Assembly (NCBI GenBank): GCA_028554645.1
Contig: JAQOOI010000073.1
Coordinates: 186,001 to 250,000 of the forward strand
Source: Omphalotus guepiniiformis
Lineage: Eukaryota; Basidiomycota; Agaricomycetes; Agaricales; Omphalotaceae
DNA length: 64,000 bases
Direction: 5' to 3'
The position numbers and the translations under genes are program-made. How positions within the stretch are numbered: the first letter of the stretch is position 1; every line of letters starts with the position of its first letter. The notes below the pieces were generated by a model that was not told where the DNA came from, did no database searches, and saw only the letters and a list, made by a program, of their open reading frames with translations. Below are positions 50,801-60,037 of this stretch, piece by piece.

Positions 50801-51170
50801 GATGCAACCACTTTCAATCATATTGTAGATCTACTACTGATACCAGGGTTTGAAGTCTTGTTGTTATAGTTGTCATATTTATAGTCTTACTTCCATATTT
50901 CTTGTGTTACCTATTACATATATCTGCACTGAGTGTAGTCAGTACTTAGCTTGCTTGAAGTCTTCTCATTTATCAGTTCAGCAAAGGATAATTGTTCAGG
51001 ATTGAGGAGTTGCATATCTCACAATGCTTATTGCTCAAAAACCAGGACATTCAGAGAAAGATCACTATTTTAAAGCTGTAAAGGCAACCATCATCTTTTG
51101 AGGAATTCAAGATTTCCAGAATGTACCAGAACCAAAAGACAGGAGCTGGCAGCCTCTGCAGTTTGTTTTT
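47825..51170. other. Extreme CpG-depleted, AT-rich island
   Basis: Across about 3,346 bp I count only two CG dinucleotides (near 48,637 and 50,643). DNA on both sides has CG every few tens of bases. CA, TG, CAG and CTG remain common, so the loss is specific to CG. The left half (47,825-49,333) has no recognisable gene. The right half holds a spliced membrane-protein gene. This is the pattern expected from long-term CpG methylation and deamination. Confidence 0.9.
49334..50755 (+). CDS. Multi-pass membrane protein inside CpG-poor island
   Basis: Exons recognisable by frame and splice sites include 49334 onward (MTPEEDAILSSIGIAILGDI, first TM), about 49,784 (ILLGDMTIAWRAWAVWPRNL) and about 49,936 (NIASASILNSV ... 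ILGTVMIYIKAW). They continue after CTTAG at about 50,119 (KHNKSLSEMGKKKKSDIQRI), about 50,275 (MAYILFLLILNQLS) and about 50,444 to 50,755 (IIYPIAVIALVKF plus a hydrophilic tail ending NTEV). It resembles the expanded receptor-like multi-TM proteins of Agaricomycetes with a WRAW motif, by memory of the family. The ligand is unknown. The reading frames are largely open despite the near-total lack of CpG, so it may still be functional. The start and two introns are tentative. Confidence 0.55.
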
Positions 51171-52301
51171 CGAAGGTTGGTCACCAAAATGTCTGGGTAC
51201 GAGACTACTTCGAAGACATAATGAGCCAAAGGACAGCCGGTCCGGGACTCCGGCCTCAGGTCCGTGCGCAAATGTTATTGGCGGTGGGCGTCAAGTTGGG
51301 CGCCTCTATGAGTTGACAACCACGATCTTTGGGATCTTGCAGCTTTCAATTCCATTGTATTCTCCAAAGAATAACCGACCTCAAATGCTTGGAAGCACTT
51401 CATGTGCCCTTAGATTCGATGGATCTTAGTAATTTTAGGGATGTAATCCGCTATGCAAAGGGTAGGGTATCATAAACACTATTCATGCTTATTGTTTTTC
51501 ACCACAGCAGTCTTCCTTCCTTGGTCTCTATCACTTTCTTTGCTCTCTTTAGACGTTACAACCATCGGAAGCCTGATGATCGATCTACTTGTTTCGACTC
51601 GGGCTGATTTGGTATTGCGTGGTGCGTGCTCTGTAACTGTAAGGAGTTGTCAAGGGGTGGACTGTCTGGATTTTTTTTCTCTACTTATATAGTATAAGTG
51701 CAAGGATGGTCGACAAGTGCTTCCGGGTACCATCTTTGTGTCTTCTCTCGGAGGCTGCGACACCGATCAGGTGCTAGTACACCCTCTCTTGCCTCATTCT
51801 TAGTAGTAAGGGCGATATCTGTCGATTGCGCAGGGTCGGGGAGGCAAGGCTTCAACAAAAGATGATTTTCAAACGGATCAGGAATGCTCGCAGCTAGGGG
51901 TTCCGGTGCAGTGCTTAAAGCCCAGGGTAGCCGTAGGACGGGATGTATGTTATTCAAAGTTCCGCACTTACTAACACAGGGATGATTGCCATCTGTACCT
52001 GTAACCTCGTGAAGAACGTGTACCTCGCGCCGCTGGCTGCCGCTGGTCAGTGGTTCAAACGTTCAAGCTCAAGGTCTCCAAAACGACGTTCAAGCGTCAT
52101 ATGTATTTCGCTCTGGCAGCGGCAGGTGGGGTCAGGTACAGCGAAATACATATGTTTTCTTCATCGGCTCAGTCTTTTCTCCGTGAGTTCTAAGTATATC
52201 TGATTCTGAAGTATGTATAAAAAAACCCATCATGATGAAGGCCACATCAATACTTCCTTCTCACTCAAGACTCGAAGTAAAACTTGTCGTTCAATTTACC
52301 C
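51171..52301. other. Intergenic right of the CpG-poor island
   Basis: CpG content returns to normal at once. Near 51,630-51,670, TGTAAGGAGTTGTCAAGGGGTGGA resembles TGTAAGGGATTGTCAAGGGTGGA of the nucleotidyltransferase-like genes (shown in part). This may be a tiny relic. A minus-strand open frame at 51,957-51,685 has balanced composition but no recognised match. The region ends in the promoter of the FMN-binding gene. Confidence 0.4.
52098..52154. repeat. Perfect 15-bp inverted repeat with 27-nt loop
   Basis: The left arm CATATGTATTTCGCT (52,098-52,112) and right arm AGCGAAATACATATG (52,140-52,154) are exact reverse complements. It lies 148 bp upstream of the FMN-binding gene's ATG. It could be a hairpin or a dyad protein-binding site. 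Confidence 0.85.
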
Positions 52302-53088
52302 ATGGATTACGAACCCAGCTCCAAATCTGCTCCTAACCTCATTCATCGTCTCAAAGATCGAGCCCGCTATGATCAAGAAACAGTTTTTTCTGTGCTCGAC
52401 CAAGGAAGCGTCGCTCATGTAACGTTCAGACTTCCAAAGTCTGACGGTGATGATGAACTTGAAGAAGACCCAGACGATTGGCCTGTTGTCATCCCTATGA
52501 TATATGCTAGAACTGAAGAAACGATCTATCTTCATGGGCACATCGGTTCACGTCTCTTGTACGTTCCCAAAACATCTTTTTTTTTTTCTTTTTTGGATAG
52601 TGATGGTTTCGGGGTGATCCTTTTGTAGGAAAACCTTATCCCAGACGGACGTCAAATCATGCATAGCCGTCACAATAGTCAACGGACTCGTAGTCAGTCT
52701 AACACCATTCCACAATTCAAACAACTACTCCTCCTGTATTCTCTTCGGTCATTCACATCTCGTTTCCGATGAGAACGAAAAGATAGAAGCTCTAAAGCTC
52801 ATCACCAATGCGTCTTTCCACGGAGGAGACCGATGGAGTGACTCGCGCGCGCCAAGCGATGTAGATATCAAGAGTACTAGGGTCATTGCGTTTCAGATTG
52901 AAATGGCTAGTGCGAAGGTTAGGCAGGGTGGACCTAAAGACGAAAAGAAGGATATTCAGGATCAGGAAGTTGGAGGAAAGTTTTGGAGTGGACACTTGGT
53001 TAAGGAAGATAGGTTTGTAGATGCGATTCCATCTGAATATTGTAAAGTGGAGATGCCAGAGTACATTCGGCGGATGATCAAAAATTAA
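52302..53088 (+). CDS. FMN-binding split-barrel (pyridoxamine-phosphate-oxidase-like) protein
   Basis: Two exons (52302-52558, 52629-53088) give 238 residues. The pattern is that of the flavin-nucleotide-binding, NimA-like branch of the PNPOx-like split-barrel family: RARYDQETVFSVLDQGSVAH near the N-terminus, PVVIPMIYARTEETIYLHGH for the barrel strand and FMN-phosphate loop, then HIGSRLLKTL, CIAVTIVNGLVVSLTPFHNS, YSSCILFGHSHLV and VIAFQIEMASAKVRQGGPKD. It is probably a cytosolic FMN/F420-type reductase or a flavin-binding protein. No substrate can be named. The intron has a T-rich tract near its 5' half. There is no targeting signal. The gene looks intact. Confidence 0.85.
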
Positions 53089-53337
53089 TTTGTCCGGCTA
53101 TGGTGATATTTAATGTTGGTCATGTTGGTGAGGGTTTGACGGGGGTGGTGGCTAGCCAACCAAATCGACGCATATATTTGAGTACAAATCTAATTAATTT
53201 CTTCGCGAACCGTATCGCATAAGTAGGCAGTCTTGATACCCCCCTTAGAAAAGCATTCCCGCACATCAGTTGACGTCAAAACAAGATAAGAACAAGAAAC
53301 CGAACACACCTCATCCCTAAACCACACACTCCGACTC

Positions 53338-53715
53338 ATAATACTTCCAAGGACTTCTCATACTCTTTTCACGCTTGAGCGTCTCATAAAACTTTAAGCT
53401 TCCTCCCTTCACCTTCTACTCCAAACCCCAAAGATCATTACCCAACGCAACCTAAGGCCTCAGCATTGAGGCCTTACGGGGGAAGGGGTAACACAGGCAG
53501 CATCAGCAAATTGTGGGATTCGTTCCCTAAAGCGAGCTATCACAACTTTCAAATCCTGCATGACCCTCTACGCGTTGTTTCCAAGCGTATCAGGTGATTT
53601 GCCATGCATGAGGAAACCCAACAGTACCCAGGACCCAGGTTGAAACTTGTTCGCGAATGCGTCGATGAAGAACTGGACTCCGGTACAGGATACGAGGGGA
53701 TGTGGGAGGAGGAAG
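53338..53715 (-). pseudogene. GST-like pseudogene fragment
   Basis: Matches the middle of the GST gene at 57,684-58,662: ATAATACTTCCAA-ACTTCTCATAC, TCGTTCCCTA-AGCGA, GCATGAGGAAA, TTGTTCGCGAATGCGTCGAT and GGGGATGTGGGAGG on the + strand. It is interrupted by stops and deletions. A short hairpin insertion sits at 53,453-53,476. It is the first part of a three-gene mosaic. The 250 bp before it (53,089-53,337) show nothing. Confidence 0.8.
53453..53476. repeat. Perfect 10-bp hairpin inside the GST fragment
   Basis: TAAGGCCTCA-GCAT-TGAGGCCTTA. The intact GST gene has no such palindrome at the aligned place, so it arose in the relic. Confidence 0.75.
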
Positions 53716-53749
53716 GAGAGGGGAGAGAAAGGAGGAGCATCTAGACGTG

Positions 53750-54215
53750 GGGTGTTCTTATTTTGCTTTTTTCCCCACGGCAGCGACAGTGGATGTTTCC
53801 TCGTTAACCCTGGCTACTTTCTCCAATGTGAACAGTTGTTCGCCTTCGGTCGCAGTACTGTTGCTATTATCGTTAGAAGGCGTATGCGGTACTCTTGGGC
53901 GGAGAAATAGACAAAAGGAGGATTAATAGCCGTGAATCCAAAGAAGCAACAGATAACGAAGCATTAATCGTCGTGCGACGAATATATGCGGCTAAACGTG
54001 GTCGAGTAGCCGCAGCTATAGTCGTCGTCGTCGTTGTATTCGACTGTGACGTTGAGGAGGAAAGATGCCGTCGGGGATGCTATTGATGATTACACGGACA
54101 GCTAGCCGGTATGGAAATGGTAGACGCGAGCCACCCGCCGCCGCCCTGGGGTTGTGTGTATCGCTGGATGGTTGAGCGATTATCGCCGTCGTCGACGACG
54201 AGCAGTCCCAAATTC
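53750..54215 (-). pseudogene. eIF4E-family N-terminal pseudogene fragment
   Basis: Matches 63,410-63,860, the N-terminal Ser/Thr-rich part of the eIF4E-family gene: GCAGCGACA-GGATGTTTC, GTTCGCCTTCG, AACGA-GCATT-(A/C)TCGTCGTGCGA, GGCTA-ACGTGGTCGAG and TGTGTATCGCTGG. It is frameshifted and stop-bearing. It begins only about 35 bp after the GST piece, so about 5 kb (including the actin-like gene) is missing relative to the intact order. Confidence 0.8.
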
Positions 54216-54224
54216 GCAATAGAT

Positions 54225-54791
54225 ATCGCCTAGAATAACCACTTCCTCGCATATTCCCTCGCATACTCGCTCGGTTCTTTCCAAAAGGCTTCTGGGATCC
54301 GGCCTCCTCATCAAGTAGATGCACAACATACTCGAACAAGGTCAAGCATCTCCTCGACGTACTTTTCATCCTCACGGACTTTGGCCAGTTTGCGGGCCTT
54401 GCGGGAGTGTCGATGGTCGTACCACCCCTGGTTTTTTTAGCAGGAGAAGTGCGATGAGTGGGAGAGGACTTGTTCGGGGTCGAGGGTTTTGGGTCGAGTC
54501 GATGTCCTTTATAGCATATATGCATAGGTAAGATGACCGATAGATAGATATATGCGCGTTAGGGAGACGTACGTGTGGTACCCGATTCCTCATCCCGTAC
54601 AAGTAACACGCCATACTCCCGAACAGACCACAAGTCGTCAGCTCGTTTATCGAGAGTGCGGGAATTTGCACGAGCAGCTTTTTCCACTTGTTCAACGTTG
54701 AGCTGGTTAGATCTCTGCATCGATGGGTGTCATTGGGCGGGGTACTTCCTTCGCGGGTCGTGAAGTGTTCGTTCATTCCTTTACTGAACAT
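54225..54791 (-). pseudogene. Nucleotidyltransferase-fold pseudogene, copy D
   Basis: Related to copy B. On the minus strand it keeps GLFGSMACYLYGMRNRVP and the intron donor, then goes from DIDS almost directly to PLPLIALLL. This deletes the region that carries the third acidic residue. A frameshift follows at KKPGVV, where other copies have KLQGWHD. It cannot form the NTase active site. Confidence 0.82.
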
Positions 54792-55634
54792 TTATTGAAC
54801 ATGATTGAGAGCGTATGACGACTGTTATAGTTGGGTATAGTTGTATTAATCCTGCTTTGTCAATAATCAGAAACGAGAGATCAAGAGAGCAGTTTGCAAT
54901 ATATACGCACTATATGCAGATAAAATCAATACAAGCATGATGTATAGTCCATTGCAAGGAATTTGCTGAGTATACAACGAATACGAGAGAGTTATGAAGG
55001 AGTTAATGAGCTCCTCTGTGGGCCGTCGCCGTAGGAGCAAGGTTTAGTGGCGGTGGCGGGCGAAGGGCTTCGAACCGCGCGTTCTGGACTTCTTTTTCAC
55101 GCAACCTCATCTGTACAGTATCGTGCAGGGTACAAATCTACTGTATTCAAAGAAAACCATACAGCTATGGAGCAGAAGCAGGCAGAAGCTTGGGTCAGCT
55201 GGTCTGCGTGTAATCATCAGCCCAAGAAGAGCATTTGTGGGCGTCTTCACTGCCTCGATGACGAAAACTTGGAACTTCAAGTCCTTTGAATTCTGTCCAT
55301 ACAAGACATACAAGACTCGAATTTCCACCTCAAGTTGAACGTGCATGAACATGTATCGTTCAAGTAATGGATGTCGATGAATTTTTGTGGCAAATGACCG
55401 GTTTTCAAGACGGCTCAGAGACATCGATGAACGTCCAATCGTTCACTACACTTTTAGCTCTCGATAACGATAGGGTTTAAACGAGGTATTACTATATCAA
55501 ACTCTATTCCTTTCAGATACTTATAGCATTTGCAGTGATAGGCAATCTTGTGGGAGAGTCCGCTTTCTTTCCCTGCTGCCCCCTACATTGCAGTCGTAGC
55601 AATATTTCTCCTTGTGACGTTTACTTGGATCATC
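54792..55634. other. Intergenic between copies D and E
   Basis: From about 55,410 the sequence is the duplicated 5' segment shared with copy C. The part before that (54,792-55,400) shows no recognisable gene. Confidence 0.5.
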
Positions 55635-56690
55635 ATGGCTGCGCAACGACCTTCGGTCTCGGTCTCGCCCCAATTAGCTCTGTGGCTGCGAAATTCCACC
55701 ATTGAGAGAGCCGAAAGTCTCCAACAAACACTCATAGTTCGTACATGCTCAAGCTGATCTTGTTGCGCTCGTGTCCTGACTACCTCCATCCCTCATCTAT
55801 GATTATACGTTCTGCGTTCTGCGTTGCGCTCTTTCACCCTATTGAAGTTGGCCCGACGTATAGGTTTAGACCGTTCGCCCGATGGTCTCCCTGAGAAACA
55901 TCTCTTGGATGTTACAACAGCCACCGTGAATGCCCTCGCAAAGAATGGGTTGAAGAACTGTTGTCTGTTTGGAAGCATGGCGTGTTACCTCTATGGGATG
56001 GACAGTCGAAAACCACGTGTGCGTTACTCATCCCTATGTGCACCGTATCTGTCGTTCTCTATTTAAACTGACACTGCGTTCCTACCACGTGACATTGATA
56101 TGCTCGTATCCGACACGAACTCTCTCGGTGCTGAAGAAATCAAACGCCGCATAGTCGCTTCCAACTCAAACTTTTACCTCGTCGCACCAAAGAATTCACG
56201 CGCAACGTATAAAGTCCTCTGGTACCGCATCTCTGAGCGACTCAGCTGTAAAGTCGACATTCTCATCCCAGGCGCAGGATCATCGATGCGCTTACCTCAT
56301 ATACCAAGCGATAAAGTAGTGTGGCATGCTGGGTCAGGTCGTTCAACATCGTCGTCCCAATCGAACAGATTTAAATATCCAGTTATGCCCCTCCTCCCAC
56401 TCATTCTCCTCAAAGTTCAGGGGTGGCACGACTATCGCGAGGCTACGCAACAATACAAGCGGCCCGGGGATAAAGTCGGGATGTACGCTTTGGATGTTGA
56501 AGAGATACTTGCAATTGCGGTTAAAAGAGGGTCTAAGATATGTGTGCATGTAAGGGATTGTCAAGGGTGGATTGAGAGTTCGTTTTTGGAGAGGACACAG
56601 ACATATGTGAGGAAGTTTCATCTTTCAAGAGGCGGGAGCTTCAATCCATTGTCAAAGAGCCGGTGGGAGAAACTTGGGTTGACGGTGTAG
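55635..56690 (+). pseudogene. Nucleotidyltransferase-fold gene copy E, splice acceptor lost
   Basis: Exons by homology with copy C are 55635-55736, 55848-56018 and 56091-56690. Coding sequence is otherwise open and nearly identical to C: NCCLFGSMACYLYG, DIDMLVSDTNS, CKVDILIPGAG and LLKVQGWHDYR. However, the acceptor before DIDML reads CCACGT|GAC, where C has CCATAG|GAC. Retaining the 72-bp intron hits a TAA. Using the next AG would skip the catalytic DxD. A later ATG (56,100) could start a truncated protein without hG[GS]. It is therefore probably a young pseudogene, unless an unusual splice is used. Confidence 0.7.
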
Positions 56691-57683
56691 GTTTGGGTAG
56701 TGTACTGATGCTGGTTTGTGGAGTGGAAGAATGTGATGAGTTGGCATGCTGGTAGATGGGCATGATTGGTTGAGAATGTCAAGGAATATAGTACTATCCA
56801 GTGATACTTAGATAGATTATAGTAAGGTTTTGCTGCATTCGGGATGCAAGTGGGTCCACAGGGTCGGTACGCGATCCGAGGCGCTATACAGGGGTATACA
56901 GGGCACTGGCAAATAACCAAGAAGTAAGCAGCTGAAAGTCGACGAATCTATTGTGAAAAGATGGGTGCTTGCCGGATGTATACATGTACGATTCCAGTCA
57001 ACCTCCTTCAAGTTCTCCTGCAGAAGGGCGTCGAGTCGATAAGCCCCGTTTTTTCTTGTTTCTGTGAGACTGTAGAGAGATGATGCCGTCGATTCCTTCA
57101 GATACGCTGCGGGTCACTGGCAAAGAGGAAGTAAGCGACCGCAATATTGAATCGGGCGTCTATCATTTACTAGCGGTTGACTTCGTCAATTTCAAGATAT
57201 CCGCATAGTGGCATATCCCATTGTAAATCTGAATCACACGGATATTGACACTCATGCGCCAGAATATCATACCGTATTGACCGACAAAGTGGCTAGTAAC
57301 AGTACGAAGTAAATACAGCGCTGGCGCGTGGCGGGTACGAGTGCAGCACTCTATACACCCACTACTTATTTCCAGCAGGCAGCAAACGCCTACATCCGAC
57401 TCTTTGCCCAAATACCGCTTTGTCCTCTGAGATAACTCATGCTCAATTCATACTTGACACACCCTTCAATACTTGCTCACTGAAGACTGATCACATACAA
57501 TATCAACCTCAAATATAACTCCTGTATGCAGAGTTTTCGGAGCAAGTTGTGGCATCTGTTGCTTTTGTAATAAGATTCAAAATACTAAATTGTGCTGACC
57601 AAGTACGCCTTCAAAAATTACATACAGATCGGTCGTTCCCCACTTTGTTCACGGTATTATAATTTGCCATCTTGTTTTCCTAG
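56691..57683. other. Intergenic, copy E to GST
   Basis: About 1 kb separates two convergent units. No recognisable gene or repeat was seen. Confidence 0.5.
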
Positions 57684-58662
57684 TCAAGCATTCTTCTTCT
57701 GCGCCTTGAGATCCGCGAACCTCTTTGTGAACGCTGCCTTGACATAGTCCTATATCCACATCCCGCCGTCAGCCAACTTGAAAAACAAACCCACGCCAGC
57801 AACATAGTCCGCATCGAAAGTCTCCTTAAAGCTCTCTCTCCCCTTCAAACCCTGATAATACTTCCAAAACTTCTCATACTTCTTATCACCCGTAATCGTG
57901 TCATAGACTTTCCTCCCCTCACCCTCATCCCAAAGCCCAAGTTCATTAACCAACGCAATCTCCATCCTCGCAATAAAAGGTAGCACAGCAGCATCAGCAA
58001 TTGTGAATTCATTCCCTACAGCGAACTTCCCATCATCAGGAAGTAGATCTTGCAAAGCTTCAACGCCTTTGTAGAGCGCATCGGGGGATTCACCACGCAT
58101 GAGGAAAGCGAAGTAGCCGGGTTGGAATTTGTTTGCGAATGTGTCGATGAAGAAGCGGACGCGGGCGCGTGATACGGGGGATGTGGGAGGTGGGAGGAGT
58201 GTGGAGGTGGGGAAGAGATCGGCGATGAATTCGAGCAGGATTAGGGATTCGGCGAGTTTTTGGGCAGAGGGGGCTGGGGATGAGGGGGAACTGTTGGGGG
58301 GTCCGCCGTAGACTATCGCTGGGACCTGTGAGTGAGAAGAGATGGGGTTAGTTGGGGGAGGAGACGGAAGGAAGTGAGGAGGGCGTACCTTGGAAGCTGG
58401 GTTGACCTTTGGTTGATACCACTCGGGTTTATTCTGCAAGTCGATTTCAACTCGTGTAAAGTCCTTAGCGCCGACTTCTGCTAGAGCTAGTTCGACCTAT
58501 GATATGCGTTAGAATCTTCGGTCATCCTCACTGGATTGGTACACACCCTGTGAGCGTAAGGGCATATCTACCGAATACGCATGTCAACACATAGAGAAGC
58601 AGGCGAGCCAAAGGATAGCATATCTTTGCAGTATACAAAGTCAAAGGTTCAGCTAACGCCAT
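57684..58662 (-). CDS. Glutathione S-transferase-like protein (donor mutation in intron 1)
   Basis: Five exons from 58662 down (58662-58624, 58567-58547, 58496-58389, 58325-57795, 57749-57684) give 254 residues, normal for omega-like GSTs. The thioredoxin-fold N-terminus has LTLYTAKICPYAHRVELALA, with the catalytic cysteine in CPYAHR split across exon 2. Then come KPEWYQPKVNPASKVPAIVY and a helical C-terminal domain (FTIADAAVLPFIARMEIALV). It would conjugate glutathione to electrophiles or act as a glutathione lyase in the cytosol. The first intron (56 bp, 58,623-58,568) begins ATATGC instead of GTATGC. Without its removal the active-site segment is out of frame. Either it is spliced non-canonically or the gene is damaged. 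Confidence 0.8.
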
Positions 58663-60037
58663 TTGAGTCAAGTTCTTTTTTGCGTATGAGCGTAAATCAC
58701 TATATAAAAGACGTCGAATAGACCGGGTGAGAAATGTTCGCATGGAAATGCACCTTCAGACCTCTTATATATAAGAACCATCCCAGGTCTGAGCTTTGCG
58801 CAACTATTCATTCCGATGTTGTCATTGGCGTAGTAAGCTGAGCTCTGTTAGTAATCCCCGATTACAAACCACCCCATGTCCAATCGACTAGGCCATAATT
58901 AGATGGGAATGAGAAGCTTATTGGCGTTGGAGAAGCGTTAGATTGGGCGTGTAAGGTGGTCTGGTGTGTGGGCGTAGGAAGATATTCGAAAGCCTGACCA
59001 AGGAAACTTTGCTTGTCCCGCCGACTCTCGCAGCCTCTCGCAGAAACGACTATTGATGTAGTGGAACTATAACCAGGGCAGACCAGTCATCATTCGTAAG
59101 AATAGGAGGGCACAGTTATCCTGCTTGTAAAGTGTGAGCTATGACTTTGAGAACGACTGGATGCCAAACCATCAAGTCTACAAGCTTGTCGACAGTCACG
59201 TATTGAATTATAGAGCTCTTCACGAACATAAATGAGCTGCGATCAACTGCAGCCCGCAGCTGCTCTACGCAGTCTGCCAGTGACTGACTGACTGTGATAG
59301 CGCATATATGTTGCTTGGTCACGGTCTGGACTCTGCAGCATTTGCTGCGTCGCTGCGGAGTTCACGGAGTACAGGCGGAGATCAAAAACAGGCAGAGGCC
59401 GGCGAACCGAATCCTTCAGTCACCACTTTCAGATTCAGTCACCGCCGACTCCAGTGGTCCCCAACGTTAACACTCATCGCACTTTCGCATCTTCACCTTC
59501 ACTTCCAAGCGTTCCTAGAAGGTTTCAACGCAGTCAATCATTCTGACAACCTAGTGACCCATCTTCGTCACGCGCAACGCGTCAGGCGTCCTTCAAGGTT
59601 GGTAACCGACCAGACACAGGTTTACCCATCCATCATCCATCACTGCATTGACTCCAGGTTCATTGTTTCGAGTTGCAAGTATGTATCGTATCAACCTTTT
59701 TTCATTCGGGGGCAATGCCAGGACTGCGACCAGCGGACGCAGTAAACTGTGATCTTGGTGCCCAGTCGATTTTCGGATTTACGTCGTACAACGTAAGTCC
59801 TTATATGCTACTGGACTGGCTTCGGGCGATGCGATTTGAATTGATTTTAATCTGATCACCGTGACTACATAGGATTTCTTGACATCGCCCTCGCCTCGTT
59901 GTGTGTATATAAAGGAATGGGTTGAATAACTATCTAATACTTCGAACGCGCTAGGAACGAACACGAACACGAACACGAACAAGACCAAGACCAAGACCAA
60001 GAACGTAGAGAATTCATTACTCGATATCAAACAAAAT
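58663..60037. other. Intergenic, GST to actin-like gene
   Basis: A divergent promoter region of 1.4 kb. A 145-codon + open frame at 59,308-59,745 has no recognised product and atypical composition, so it is not called as a gene. A short tandem repeat lies close to the actin-like start. Confidence 0.5.
59954..60004 (+). repeat. Hexanucleotide tandem repeat
   Basis: ACGAAC units repeat four times, then AAGACC units three times. The tract lies 34-84 bp upstream of the predicted actin-like ATG, so it is in the 5' leader or core promoter. Confidence 0.85.

Noticed and set aside
51685..51957. Minus-strand 90-codon open frame resembling part of a real protein
   Set aside because: No ATG, no neighbouring exons found and no family recognised, so the evidence is too thin to annotate.
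55025..55080. tRNA-like GGTTCGAAGCCC on the minus strand
   Set aside because: The flanking bases do not form a T-stem, and no acceptor, D or anticodon arms could be drawn.
58568..58623. U12-type intron in the GST gene, because CTATCCTTT resembles the U12 donor
   Set aside because: The resemblance is internal and not at the exon edge. No matching branch-point motif is seen, and a G-to-A change of a normal GTATGC donor is simpler.
59308..59745. 145-codon open frame as a secreted or novel protein
   Set aside because: Starts at a non-ATG codon, has atypical composition, and shows no recognised motif or splice partner.
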